From Argopecten irradians (Eukaryota > Mollusca > Bivalvia > Pectinida > Pectinidae), in assembly GCF_041381155.1 (NCBI RefSeq), contig NC_091142.1:41713604-41777603 (forward strand): 64,000 nt of DNA. Reading direction: 5' to 3'. The notes beneath the pieces are model-generated. The model searched no databases and was not told the DNA's origin. It saw nothing but the letters and a program-made list of their open reading frames with translations. Made by a program: the position numbers and the translations under genes. Every line of letters begins with the position of its first letter. The first letter of the stretch is position 1. Of the stretch, positions 1-11,447 are shown one piece after another.

Positions 1-201
1 TGTACCATCAATATGTCAATAAAATTTGTTGAAATGAAAAAAATGCAGACAGAGTAAAAAATGTGCATCTGTCTGTCGACGATTGTCAGAATGTTAGATA
101 ACTTTTTATTATGAGGTGTTATATAGTGAATCTATACAGAGAAAGACTTAGAGCGGACGGCAACACCACCAGCTGCCAAACGAGTGATCGTCTTGTGATC
201 G

Positions 202-444
202 TTGACAAAATGCCAGCACACATACCGCCATATCGTCACTTACAGGCCTAAAGAGACATACACATATAAAAACAAAATGCTGAACTGCACTAAATGCCTA
301 AGTGAGGTACGCACTTTTCGTCAATGTCCTAATGACTGGCTATGTAGAGATTGTGGAGTATCTGGACATAAGCTTTCTGATTGCTCCAAACCTATTCTAT
401 CAGACCGAGAAGATCTTGGTAACACAGACAAAGTCATAAAATAA
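202..444 (+). pseudogene. LINE ORF1 fragment with CCHC zinc knuckle
   Basis: The frame carries CRDCGVSGHKLSDC, a CX2CX4HX4C knuckle, preceded by a CTKC pair that probably belonged to another finger. Such knuckles occur in the nucleic-acid-binding ORF1 proteins of L1/Tx1-like LINEs. Sequence upstream in another frame (ERLRADGNTTSC) also looks ORF1-like, so a frameshift lies between. The start codon shown is not credible as a native start. This is a relic, not a functional gene. Confidence 0.6.
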
Positions 445-1173
445 ATAACGCACATGAACTTGGTGACGACGGCGACGACGACGTCGTCAAACAGCAAAGA
501 CGTGACGATACCGATAAAGAGTTTTACTCCAGTGTGGAGACTAAAACAGAGAAGACCATAGATCTGTCCCTGCAATCCAGACATAAAGATCCTACCAAAC
601 AACTGAAGTTAAGTGTAAGGGAACACAAACAAAGCCTTCAAAAACAAAGGATACACCAAGCTGGTCGAACTCTAACTTAGCTGAAACGAAAACTACACCA
701 AAGTCTGGGATAAAGGCATCAAGTCGCATAAAACATTCTCCCAATTCGCCAGCAGAGGTCTTAAATGATCAGCAAATCCGAATGTTAAATAAGAAAGGAA
801 AATGGTCATCGACTTAGAATTCCAGCAATTATATTACACACTACTATAGACATACTGAAATATAGACACGCATTCAGTTGTTTAAGTAAATGAATGAGAT
901 AGAATACAAAATAATGTACTAAACTACCAATATCTAACCCATCATGCATTTTTTATATATTTATATGTACATGTACATTAGATGTGTAATATATTTAAAG
1001 CATGCATGTGATATGACTTTAAAAGAAAATAACCTTATATTTGGATATGGTCAGATATGTATTTATCTTTGCGTATACTATTTTATGACACCCGCAGAGA
1101 AAACAAAGAAAAAATAATAAAGACAATAAATAATAAAAAAGACTAAACATGTAAATAATTATTTATTAAGCTT

Positions 1174-1640
1174 ATGGATCTACGCTTTTTGAAAATTTCA
1201 AGATCTGTAGGATCAGCAAGAAACAGATTTTACAGATGGATACAAAATCAAAAAGCAGACATCATATTCACCCAAGAAACCACCTTTACGGAAACATTGA
1301 AGCCTTACGTAAGAGCAGAACAGGTTAGAACAATAGTACATAGGTATGGAACCAAAAACAGTAAGGGGTATCAATATATAACACAAATAATATAGGAAAG
1401 ATTACAAAAGTAGGAAGTGGGGAGAAGGGTAGACCTTTACTTAAAGATATAGAAATAGACAAAGTTGTCTATAGCATAGGAAATATTTATTCTCCAAATG
1501 ATAATACGGCACGCAACGCCATTTTCAAAAGAAATAAAAACTATGTAGATAGCAATGTGAAAGGTCTGTTAATATTGGGAGGAGACTTTAACGATACACT
1601 CCAACCGATCGACAGAGAATACAGGAATGAGAAAACAGAA
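1174..1640 (+). pseudogene. LINE APE-type endonuclease fragment
   Basis: The first frame contains FYRWIQNQKADIIFTQET, the N-terminal endonuclease motif with the metal-binding Glu. After a stop near 1395 a second frame continues with a region ending LLILGGDFNDT, the GDFN motif of the APE fold. Both motifs lie in the right order and spacing for an L1-like endonuclease split by frameshifts. It is inactive. Confidence 0.7.
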
Positions 1641-2579
1641 AAGAGAAACACAGTCTAAATTATCTCATTAAAACAAATAAAATTAATAGGCATACAGAGG
1701 GTTAATTAACAAAGCAAAGTGCGATACAACTGGCGCAGATATAATCAAAGCCAAGTCAGTCGCATAGATCTATGGCTAGCAGACTAAGGAATTGTGCAAA
1801 TTACAAAATCATGTGACATAAGACATGCATTAATATAATCATTATCACAGCGAGCAATTTTTCTTAAATATAAAGAATAACCATTCCTTAAATACAGCCT
1901 GTTTTTGGAAATAAATAATAGCTTCCTAAGCAATGATAACTATCAGAATCAGATAAAACAATTGATATAAAATAAAATATAAACACCACTGACAACAACA
2001 TAATAAAGAGAAACGACTTAGCAGGTACACATGAAAGGTTGTGATCAATGAAAACACAATCAAATTCTATAAAAAAACAAGCAAAACTTGAACAGAAGCT
2101 ACAAGCTTTCCAAGCTAATTTAGATAAAAACAAACATAACAGACACTGAAATTTCCAGTCTAGCTGATCTACAAAATAAAATAGAATCAGCCTATAAATG
2201 CACACAAGTCAGGTCGAGAGCCAACTGGACAGAAAACGGAAAAAATACTGAATTATTCCTGGGGCTAGACATGATAAGACAAAATGCAAAGCAGATTACT
2301 CAAATTAAAGATATTAATGGCATAGCTAGAAATAAACAAACAGGAAGTCTAGAATCAGAGAGAAAAAAATATGAAACACTATACAAATTAACTCACCCAA
2401 ATGCTGATATAATAAATATTTGTATACAGGAAACAAACATTGAAAAACCCTAACCGAAAGTCGGAAAAAAATGAAATGGAAAAGTAACTAGACAAGATTT
2501 GTAAGAAAATCATTTTTGAAATGAAATGAAATAAGAGCTCTGGTCTAGACGGCCCGATGTCTATACACAATAACGAGGT

Positions 2580-2900
2580 TTATCTTTATTCTTTCAAAAG
2601 GGAGATCCTTTCTTATTAGAAAACTGGAGACTAATCACAAACCTAAATATTGAATACAAGATTGCTGCAAATGTATTTTCCCCTAAGAGTAAAGTCTGTT
2701 TTACCATATATATATATTTATAAAATTTACCATCAGGCAAATACATTATATTATGGAATACACAGATAAAACAAATATTAACGGAGCACTTCTATTTCTT
2801 GATTTACAAAGGCTTTAACCCCCTCGAGTGGTCATTCATGTTAATGGCTTTAGAAAAAATGGATTTGAATAAATCTCTTTTTTGGATGAGTTAGTACTCT
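2580..2900 (+). pseudogene. LINE reverse transcriptase fragment (L1/Tx1-like)
   Basis: NWRLITNLNIEYKIAAN (near 2622-2672) matches the RT block usually read as WRPI-L-N-DYKI. About 100 bases later GALLFLDLQR corresponds to the block holding the first catalytic Asp. Frames change repeatedly. The YADD-type block is not seen before the next insertion starts. Confidence 0.6.
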
Positions 2901-3102
2901 TTATAAAACATACTCACTTTGATTTGATATAATAGGTTGTTATCAAATGGTGGTCAAGGTTGTCCCTAGTCTGCTTTGATCTTTGTGGTAGCGGTAGAAA
3001 TAATGGCAGCTAGTTAAGACCGAATAAAAATATTAAAGGAATTCCAATAAAATTTAAGAAAAATATGAAACATAAGCTCTTATTTCAGTTCAGACAAAAT
3101 GG

Positions 3103-3431
3103 TTAATAATGCTCCACCGCTGACAAATAGTATTTATTCTCACTAAAAGTCAGGAGCAGATGAATCAGTATTTTTCTTCAAAATTTACTTACTTTACACC
3201 ATTACCACCATTAAAATGTTTGAGCTTTTAATTCTCATCAAGATAAAAGTATTAGAAATTAATTGCACTCGGAAAAAAAATCTGCGATAATGTCCTAAAT
3301 GGAATGAAGTCCTGATTACGCATGTACCAAAATCAAAATAAGGTTTTTGTATTGTGTTTTAACAATTAGACATATTTACACAGTCATGATTAAACACCAA
3401 TTATTATTCAAATGATTAGTGTCGTTTATGC
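3103..3431 (+). mobile_element. TTAA-flanked MITE, copy A (3' end lost)
   Basis: Starts TTAATAATGCTCCACCGCTG and matches the complete copy at 13121-13484 through the internal block TTTACACCATTACCACCAT and the near-terminal TTTATGCTCTGTTGGCGG. The last bases of its right inverted repeat are missing where the next LINE begins. Confidence 0.75.
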
Positions 3432-4273
3432 TCTGTTGGCGGATAATAAAAGACTTAAGCAATGGCTCGCTTACCCACATTGATCTATCGTTGTGCCATC
3501 CATCAATTCTTCTGGATTATGATTGGATGGTCAACGATGATCTATGTAGGAGCGATCACTTTCCAATTAAACTAAAACACATACGGTTACCAAAACTTGA
3601 GGAACCTATTCCTCGTTGGAATCTATATAAGGCGGACTGGGTTCAATTTAAAACCTTGTGCGCAGAGGAGCTCATCGAGGATAAATGTTTGAACCTTGAT
3701 GACCCCATTAAAATTTTCACAGAAGCGCTCACTTCTATCGCTACAAAAACCATACCAAAATCCGTGCCAAAACCTACAAAGTTTCTTCTCTCAAATGATT
3801 CATTTATCAATAGATCTGGTAGAAATTCAGCTCTGAGGCGGTACTTGGCTTCGCGAACCGTCTCAAACTATAACAATTTTAAAATTTGGAGAGCAAAAGC
3901 TCGAATGTCTATCAAATCCGACAAGAAAAGTACTTGGAAAGAGTACGTCTCAAAAATTAACTCCAATACATCTTCGAAGAAAGTTTGGGAAATGATTGGT
4001 AAAATCAGTGGGAAAAGAAAAGCAACACCATCATCCCACATCATTAACAAAAATAAAGTATTTTCTTCAAAATCCAAAATAGCTGACGCCTTTGCCAAAA
4101 TGTATATGTTTTTAAAACAATTACCAGACTTTTCATTAAAATGTATTTTAACTATATTTAACCAAGTTTACTCTTCTGGCAAAATTCCCGAATCTTGGAA
4201 GGAATCTACTATTATACCCCTTCCGAAGGCCGGGAAAGATGCTACTGATGCCAATAACTATCGTCCAATATAA
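3432..4273 (+). pseudogene. LINE endonuclease C-terminus and RT start
   Basis: The frame begins within the endonuclease (THIDLSLC, then the catalytic-His block SDHFPI) and runs through the linker into the first RT block (ESWKESTIIPLPKAGK, then NNYRPI), where TAA ends it at 4271-4273. The true N-terminus is lost. A deletion inside the linker around residues 222-228 is likely, because the text from FAKMY to PDFSLK is shorter than usual in the family. Confidence 0.8.
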
Positions 4274-4306
4274 TTGACGAGTTGTATTTGTAAAACTCTA
4301 TAACGT

Positions 4307-5219
4307 ATGATAAATACTAGATTAGTTTGGTTCCTTGAATCAAACAATATTTCAAGTCCTTTGCAAAGCGGCTTTAGAAACCGCAGGGAAACGGTAGACC
4401 ACTTAGTTAGACTAGAAACATTTATACGAGAAGCATTTGCCAAGAAAGAACATCTTTTGGCCGTATTCTTTGACCTTGAAAAGGCATACGACACATTTTG
4501 GCAATATGGAATTATGAACGATCTCCATGATATCGGTATACGTGGTAATTTGCCAAAGTTTATTTCAAATTTCATATCTGATAGGCATTTCAAAGTTCGA
4601 ACGGGTTCAACTTATTTCAGAAACAGAAACACAGGAGATGGGCGTCCCCCAGGGTGGTATCCTGTCCGTCACACTTTTTTGATTAAAAATTAACAGCATA
4701 ACTAAATGTCTTGGCCAATCTACGGAAGGGTCTCTATTTGTGGATGATTTTTTGATCTGTTACAGATTAAAAAAAACATGCACACTATAGAACGACAACT
4801 ACAACAATGTTTAGGCAAATTACAAAATTGGGCTGACAAAAATGGCTTTAGAATTCCAAGATCAAAAACTGTCTACATGCATTTCTGTTAAAAACGAAAA
4901 CCACACAACGATCCAGTAGTTGAACAAACTAAATTTCTTGGATTAATATTTGATTCGAAACTGTCCTTTGTTCCACACATAAAACACCTTAAGGATAAGT
5001 GCTCAAAGGCGCTGAACATTCTACGTGTTCTGTCCCATTCTGATTGGGGTGCAGACCGTGAAATGCTTCTGCGTATCTACCGGGCACTTATTAGATCAAA
5101 ACTTGACTACGGCTCGATTGTCTATGGATCGGCTCGCAGCTCCTATCTACAGACGCTTGACCCTATCCAGAATCAGGGACTGCGTCTGGCACTTTGAGCT
5201 TTTCGAACAACACCTGTGA
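4307..5219 (+). pseudogene. LINE reverse transcriptase core, frame-broken
   Basis: The first frame (to 4693) has SPLQSGFRNRRETVDHLVR and AVFFDLEKAYDTFW, the RT block with catalytic Asp. A second frame near 4732-4765 gives the catalytic FVDD motif (SLFVDDFLICYR). A third, near 4925-5150, gives TKFLGLIFDSKLSFVPHI and LRIYRALIRSKLDYGSIVYG, the thumb region. At least three frameshifts separate these blocks, so no active RT can be made from this copy. Confidence 0.85.
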
Positions 5220-5381
5220 AGAGTCTCCATGTGGAAGCCAATGAGCCATCTCTAGACGATCGACGAAATAAATTATCCCAAAAACCCCGCATTCGATCTT
5301 GTATTTAATCCACAACACCAAGACATATTCAGACAAAATCAAAAGCTCATTCCAACATTTGGCATCAGAATTTCAAAGTTT

Positions 5382-6338
5382 TTGCAGGAACTAAATATAA
5401 ATTTCGACACCATTGACGAGTACACCATATCGGATGTACCACCATGGCTCGTTCAAACACCTGATATCAATTTATCTTTGCATGAGAGGGCAAAGTCCAG
5501 TGCATTACCCGAAGAACATAAATTCTCCGTTCGGGAGTGCATCAGAGCTTTCCCTGATCATGTCAAGATCTACACTGACGGCTCAAAAGATGGTGATAAA
5601 GTTGCGGCAGCATGCTGTACATCTAATCACTGTTCCTCTATCCGACTTCCAGATGTTGCCTCCATTTTCTCTGCAGAATCTTGTGCTATCGGTCTGGCCC
5701 TTGACCACATCGAAGAACACCGCATTGAAAAGGCAATCATCTGTTCAGACTCTCTTTCGGTTCTTCAAGCTTTGAAATCAAGATGCCCTAGAAATACTCT
5801 TATTCAAAATCTTTTAATCCGAACATTTCGATTTTCTTGTAAAACTCAAATTACTTATCTCTGGATTCCCAGTCATGTGGGTATAAAGGGGAATGAACAG
5901 GCTGATAAAGCAGCTAAGACTGCTCTTCGCCTAGCACAAACAGATTTGAAACTACCATACAGCGACATCAAACCTTCAATTCAGTCAGCCATCAAACACC
6001 ATTGGCAACAAAGGTGGTCTACCGAAACAAACAATAAACTGTTTAAAATTCAACCTACACTTAATCCTAAACTGTCCAGTCGGAGATACCGCAGAGAGGA
6101 AGTTGTTTTCTCTCGGCTCCGAACTAGACACATATATTTTACACATTCCTATCTATTGAGAGGGGAGTATACTCCCACATGCCATGCATGTGATTCTCCT
6201 CTCACAGTGGAACATATTTTAGTGCATTGTATTGATTTTAAGCACATACGAGATAAGTACTACACTTTGTTTCATGCCGTGAGACATAATCGTATTTTTA
6301 ATTATCTCAAAGAAATCGGTATTTTAAACAAAATATGA
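5382..6338 (+). CDS. LINE RNase H domain and C-terminal zinc knuckle (open frame)
   Basis: A 318-codon open frame forms the 3' part of the LINE ORF2. RNase H would remove RNA from the RNA/DNA hybrid during retrotransposition. The four acidic catalytic residues are visible: D66 (IYTDGSKDG), E99 (SAESCAIG), D123 (ICSDSLS) and D175 (NEQADKAAK), with H165 in WIPSHVGIKG. A C-terminal CHAC...H...C knuckle occupies residues 267-283. The ATG is internal: the homologous text begins upstream in other frames (PAFDLVFNPQHQ at about 5289). Long openness beside a broken RT suggests moderate age. Confidence 0.85.
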   Translation: MQELNINFDTIDEYTISDVPPWLVQTPDINLSLHERAKSSALPEEHKFSVRECIRAFPDHVKIYTDGSKDGDKVAAACCTSNHCSSIRLPDVASIFSAESCAIGLALDHIEEHRIEKAIICSDSLSVLQALKSRCPRNTLIQNLLIRTFRFSCKTQITYLWIPSHVGIKGNEQADKAAKTALRLAQTDLKLPYSDIKPSIQSAIKHHWQQRWSTETNNKLFKIQPTLNPKLSSRRYRREEVVFSRLRTRHIYFTHSYLLRGEYTPTCHACDSPLTVEHILVHCIDFKHIRDKYYTLFHAVRHNRIFNYLKEIGILNKI

Positions 6339-6605
6339 ACGTTTTCTCATCATACATCGTATCAACTCAACATTTTATGGTTTCATCAACATTGTGCATG
6401 AGTTATCTCATGTGTTTTAGACAAAACTATTTTATCCCATGCAAACGTTTTTTTATCAAATAAACGTTTACAATCTGTGTTTTAGTCCTTACTTGCCTTT
6501 TCTTACCCTGATCTTTTATCCTGATACTAATGCCTGACTTGTAGGCCCTAAATGACGACCTTAGTTGTCGATGGGCCGTAAACCTCAAACAAACAAACAA
6601 ACATG

Positions 6606-7350
6606 AAAGAAAAGAAAACTAACCATATTTTGAAGAATAAAAATGATAAAACCTCTGACCATTCCTATAATATCATATAAACTAACCAAGAGGAATAGTC
6701 AAAAGTATTCTGTCAAAATAATTATCAGAGAAAGTAATATTAGATAAACTGAAAATAAAAACAAATTGGATAGATAAATAAATTTGCAGAAGGAAGTCAT
6801 GCGAGAAAATTGTTTGAAATTTTAAAAGAAAAAAAAATCTAAAAACATTTAAAAAAAATATCAAGATATCCAACGAAATCACTTTTTATGATGAGGTAAG
6901 TAAAACAATGAAAACCTAAAAGAAATTAACAATAGTAAGGTATACAACACATTTACATTTAAAAATACTTGAGCCCATAAGTTTTAGATCTTTTATGCAA
7001 ATGTTTTTAGTTACGAGACAAGATATACCAGCAACACTCTCATTTTAATTCATTACAATCTAAATGTAACAGGTTAAAAGAATTCAAAAAGAAGTTGTTA
7101 CACATCATAGTATCGTGTAAACAAACTATACATAAATGGAAATTATTCCCTGTGTAATTACTGCAAAGTTAATGAAGACTTACATCACATGTTCATACAA
7201 TTTTTGTAAGTTGTGAAATCATCAAACCCTTTTGGTTAAAAATCATCAGTTTATTAAAACTGCTGCACATCACGACTGAAACAATTTTCTCTTGGAAAAG
7301 CATAATACTGAGTTACAAATTCTGAAACCATTCTTCAGCATTGTTACAAT
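6606..7350 (+). mobile_element. L1/Tx1-like LINE, 3' continuation after nested insertion
   Basis: At about 7145-7230 one frame gives LCNYCKVNEDLHHMF, the CX2C...H pattern found near the C-terminus of L1/Tx1-like ORF2 proteins. Upstream, about 6776-6840, WINKFAEGSHARKLFEILKE-like text is broken by stops. It probably belongs to the same relic as 1-2960, split by the insertions between. That linkage is inferred from position and family only. Confidence 0.5.
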
Positions 7351-7360
7351 CAACAAACTA

Positions 7361-7719
7361 TTAAAGATGCTGCACCGCTGAGAAACGGCCTTTTCTCACT
7401 ATCAAAAACAGGAGCATACGATTTAGTATGTTTCTTCAGTTACAAAAACTTTACACCATTACCACCATCGAAAAGTTTGAGCTTCTAATTTTACTTCAAG
7501 TAAAAAAAATATAAAAAATAATTAATTGCATCCCGAAAAAATTTGTGGCACTATATCCTATATGGAATGAAGTACTGATTGCGCACGCACCAAAGGCAAA
7601 CTCATTTATTTCATATTATTTTTTGTGTTAATTAGACATACTTAAACACGATAAAACACCAAATTTTTGTTCAAATGATGAATATCATTTATGTTCTGTC
7701 GGCAGTAGGGCATTCTTAA
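7361..7719. mobile_element. TTAA-flanked MITE, copy B
   Basis: Begins TTAAAGATGCTGCACCGCTG and ends with a degenerate inverted copy, TCTGTCGGCAGTAGGGCATTCTTAA. Internal sequence matches copies A and D. No coding capacity. TTAA at both ends fits piggyBac-type target duplication. Confidence 0.8.
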
Positions 7720-8454
7720 CAATCATAGCTTACTAAATTTACAAAAGCTACAACAACGTCAGCGAACAAAAAACAAACCCAACAAATGTACTAACTATTT
7801 TCAAGAATGGAATCGCAAATATAGTTACGAAGCATACACATTATTCAACGCCTAAGTGGATACAAACAAAACACACACGCATCGAGCAGATATGAATAGG
7901 TTTATTTTTGATACCATTTTTTTTCTTCTATAATATACCATGCATCCTTACTGACAATAGGCACTAATACCACTAATTTCAATGCTTTTCCCTTTATTGA
8001 TTGAAATAAAAAACATAGCAAATACTCACCCAAATCTGGATTTCAGTTTTGTATGGTCTCTTATAATGATATAATTCTATTTACATTACGAGTTCCGATA
8101 CTGTCCGCACAGAGCTATTTAAAGACGCTATTTTAACAAGTATGTATCGAGTATTTTAGTCTGACTTTATGGTTCCCTTTGATTCATTTAGTAAGTGAAG
8201 GGATGTCACTTCGGAAGGAACAATTGTGTTTGCAAAATGTGTCAATGGAAAAATAAATAAACTTTAAATTACGATGATGACATAGCTCGTTTTACCCTCA
8301 TTAATTAAGCTTCATTGATGGTGTTTTCGAGAATAAACAGTATTTTTTCTAGTAATTTAACGATCTATTTCAGTTACTACTAACCGGAAATTCGTAACAA
8401 TTACCATCCTAATTTATCTACATGTAATATGTGTAAAATGTAAGGAAATATCAC
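7720..8454. other. No recognisable feature
   Basis: AT-rich sequence with no convincing frame or repeat. Possibly the remaining tail of the L1-like LINE, but no motif supports this. Confidence 0.4.
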
Positions 8455-8640
8455 TATCTAGCATTGAATAGAAATGAATACGTGAAGTAGCAACAACTGG
8501 TATTGAAAAAAATGAATATGTGAATTACCAATAACTAGTATTGAAAAAAAAATGAATATGAAAATTAACAATTAACAATATCTAGTATTAAAAAATGAAT
8601 AATGTGAATTACCAATATTTAGCGTTAATATCTCTCTTTG
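8455..8640. repeat. Short minisatellite, about 40-bp unit
   Basis: Four diverged units built on ATGAATATGTGAATTACCAA and a following CTAGTATTGAAAAA. Unit boundaries drift through A-run length changes. Confidence 0.7.
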
Positions 8641-8772
8641 AATACGAAAAAAAACCAACAACAACACCAACTAACAATGTTGTGTCGGCCGTACAATTAA
8701 TGTTATTCCTGTCACTATTAAAGTATAACACTGCCAATAAATACTACCTTGTAATTTCTATCGATCAAAAAC

Positions 8773-9016
8773 ATTAAAATATTTCAAAAAATAGATACAC
8801 ACTATTACCATCACTGAAAAGTTTCACCTTCTTATTTTCCTTCTGGAAAAATAAATTTAAACTATTAATTGCATCTTGAAAAACACCCATCGACATGTAT
8901 GAAGTGAGGTAATAATTAACCAGACAATAAATACAAAGTAAATCATATTATATTATTTTTGTGTTAGTAATACACGTACCATTAAACATCAAATATTGTA
9001 TTGTTGAACATCTTTC
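8773..9016. mobile_element. Diverged copy C of the TTAA-flanked MITE
   Basis: Shares the internal order of the other copies (ACTATTACCATCACTGAAAA, then a TTAATTGCATC block and a TATTATTTTTGTGTTA-like block) and ends near GAACATCTTT. The terminal inverted repeat is mostly lost and the copy is shortened. Confidence 0.6.
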
Positions 9017-10156
9017 AAATTAGGTTTGGGAAAAAAACCGTTGGTACCTACCCTGATGAATGTGCTTATCGAAAACATTCTTGAAATAAATTACTATACG
9101 CTCGAAAATAAATTTACTTCATACACAAACCGAATATCTAAACATCTTAGAGCAAAATAATGGAACAAGCGCAAGCAACAATGTGGCGCCTAGGTCAACA
9201 TGTGAAATATATGGTTATTTACAAAATATTCGTTTAGATACGCACAACGTATTGATACAAAATATGTTTTTTTTATAAATGTTTAAATGCAATCTGCTTA
9301 TCATTCATATTTACATATGTATGTGGATTTTTTTCAAAATTTTTCATCATATAATTTTGATAAACATTATGCATGCATTTCTTCCTTTGTTATAGCAGAA
9401 TTTCTGATTTCCTTTTTTTCATTTTCGATTTTTCTTTCACATCCTTATATCATACACAATTGACCAATGGCAATAAAAATAAGTTTACAGCCCCTTTGTA
9501 CACATACTGTTTGTATCATGTACATGCTATTATAGCAATTTTTACGATCTGTGTTAATCAAGGTCCAAATCAAAAGTAAGGTTAAATTTGAAAATACCTA
9601 GTGTTACATGTAATTGGTTTGACATATTCTTTAAGTGTTCTATTTTCTATGAAAACATGAAAAGCAAATGGAGGCTGAGCAATATCAATATATATATAGC
9701 GAATCAACATTCAGAGGACTTCAAGCAGGTGACTTCAACAGAGGGCAAACATTGATATAGTCCCAGAATTAAAGCTTAATATCATATTCAAATTTAATTT
9801 CATACAAAAAATTCATTCGCTAAAATAAATATTCCCAACAAGTTCACCAATACAAGAAATAAGTTAGAGATTTTTATGTTTTAAAAAGATCTCTCATTTT
9901 AATTTTAAAAAATACTACCGCCACAATAACGTTCATTTTTACCCGAAAACATTGTTTTTCCAAACATTTTTAAAGAATGACAAAACAATATTTCGGTACT
10001 CGAAACCCAAGGTATTCTGAAAAAGCAATCCATCTCTGCCTAAATTTGAGTAATTGAAGAATAAAAAGAAATTGTCAATGGGAAGGGACACAACCCTCCT
10101 TAAAAGTTGTTGGAGATACGTAGGCAGGACATCAATAGGTTTGGAGAAGTGGACAG
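9017..10156. other. Unassigned; near end probably 3' UTR of the PAN-PLAT gene
   Basis: No coding motif. The stretch of about 60-90 bases next to 10157 resembles sequence flanking the exon copy at 37404-37523, as expected for a shared 3' UTR read on the minus strand. Farther left nothing is recognised. Confidence 0.4.
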
Positions 10157-10279
10157 TCACTCTGATTGAGGATACAGGAGATATGATGATTGTACACCGG
10201 GCCCCACATCACCACCATTGTCTATCCAACAGTTACATAGGAACGTGTACAGACGGCCGTCTACATCCTCCAGTGTAGC
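10157..10279 (-). CDS. PAN-PLAT secreted protein, exon 3 (end of PLAT domain, stop)
   Basis: The final 40 residues end at TGA. The text LYTFLCNCWID matches the closing strand of PLAT/LH2 domains (usually Y-F-C--W-D after the WF---V strand). The acceptor is TTTTGTTAAG before GCT. The exon starts in phase 0, matching the phase-0 end of exon 2, so the join reads LQIWK-ATLEDVDGRLY as a PLAT domain requires. A second copy of this exon lies at 37404-37523. No other last exon was found nearby. The large distance to exon 2 (8.3 kb) is explained by a 6.1-kb insertion in the intron. Confidence 0.75.
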   Translation of the reverse strand, partial: ATLEDVDGRLYTFLCNCWIDNGGDVGPGVQSSYLLYPQSE

Positions 10280-11334
10280 CTTAACAAAATACAAATGGTC
10301 AGCTTAGTATTCAAATGCATTACAACATTGTTATTCCAAGCCTCGTCGTTAAACGAATATACGAACATTGACGGGGACTGGTTAATGCTACATAATAACC
10401 ATTAATGTCTGGTCCACGTGTTCATTTTACACATGTTGTACTATAAGAGACGTTCATAGTAAATTATATACCATGTATTGCTTAATACATTTTTTGGTAA
10501 ACAATGCCACGGAGTATTTCGTAAGAAAAAAGCATGTTCTCGAAGACAAAATAATAACAGCTGCGATGTAAATAACACGATAGAATCGTCACCTTTCATT
10601 CTATAATATAGTTGTTTATAGAATATAACCGTGAGACTGCTCAATATACCTGTAGTATTATCGCCGATAGACAAAAGACATACAAGAAAAATATCACAAG
10701 GAGACACAAAACATGGCAATTTCTCTTCACCAGTATTCACGTGTTAATGCAGAACTTATGTATGGCCATTTTAAACGTATGCATATATAAGGCCAGGGTT
10801 TAATAAACTTCCGTGGTAGCAGAAAAACGGATTGACAACCATAATTGTTATACCTCTATGAAACAGTTTATATATGAACTCTATTGACAAAAACGCCAAT
10901 AAATGAACTGTTCCGTCGAAAGGTCGAAAGAACTATTAAATTCGACTGTTGAAATGTGCAGTTTGACGGAGTGACGCCATGCCTACTACTCGTGACGTCA
11001 ATGCATTGTTTTGAGTTAATGGGTTTAATAAAACAGTTATCGGCTGAGATGTGCTGCCCTCTACATTCGGCCTCGGGCAACAGTTTGTCTTCGGGTCCAA
11101 CAAATCATCTGTTGCCCTCCATCCCAGTCAACAACTGTATACTAGCGAACCATGAGAGTTCTAGGAAGCTAGGTTGGATATAGTTATAGTGCGGGACACT
11201 GATGGACTATGAGCCCAATGTAATATCACCATATACGTGTCTCGGATAAACATTGTATAAAAAGATAGTATTAGTTATACCTATGAAATGTTAATACCAG
11301 ATACTATCAGAAATAAATAAGAGGCCCATTGGTA
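10280..11334. other. Intron 2 of the PAN-PLAT gene, unique part
   Basis: Only short incidental frames on both strands and no domain motif. It ends at the left edge of the inverted-repeat element, in AAGAGGCCCATTGG (11319-11332), which looks like the start of a dispersed repeat continued at about 17473. Confidence 0.45.
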
Positions 11335-11447
11335 CGGAAGCCCTGGAGGGACTTTTAACTTATTAATTATGACTTATTTCTTAATACTTATTTCTTATCA
11401 CTTATTTGTTATCACTTATTTGTTATCACTTAAATTATTTGTTACTT

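Larger units (their letters stand above)
1..2960 (+). mobile_element. Decayed L1/Tx1-like LINE, 5' part (interrupted)
   Basis: Frame-broken pieces occur in L1 order: an ORF1 zinc knuckle (202-444), an APE endonuclease (1174-1640), a linker whose pattern SRANWTENGKNTELFLGL (about 2212-2270) matches L1-like proteins, and reverse-transcriptase motifs at about 2620-2820 (NWRLITNLNIEYKIAAN, then GALLFLDLQR). Many stops and shifts show an old dead copy. The C-terminal part appears to resume at 6606, after the insertions at 3103-6605. The left end may lie outside the window. Confidence 0.7.
3432..6605 (+). mobile_element. RNase H-encoding LINE (I/Jockey-group type), 5'-truncated
   Basis: The domains run in order: the end of an APE endonuclease (DDLCRSDHFPI, about 3538-3570), reverse transcriptase (4190-5200), an RNase H domain (5560-5930), a C-terminal CCHC knuckle (about 6180-6231), and a 3' UTR ending ...CCGTAAACCTC(AAAC)n at about 6575-6603. 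LINEs with C-terminal RNase H belong to the I/Nimb-like groups. It interrupts the older L1-like LINE. RT frames are broken, but the RNase H frame is open for 318 codons. Confidence 0.85.
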
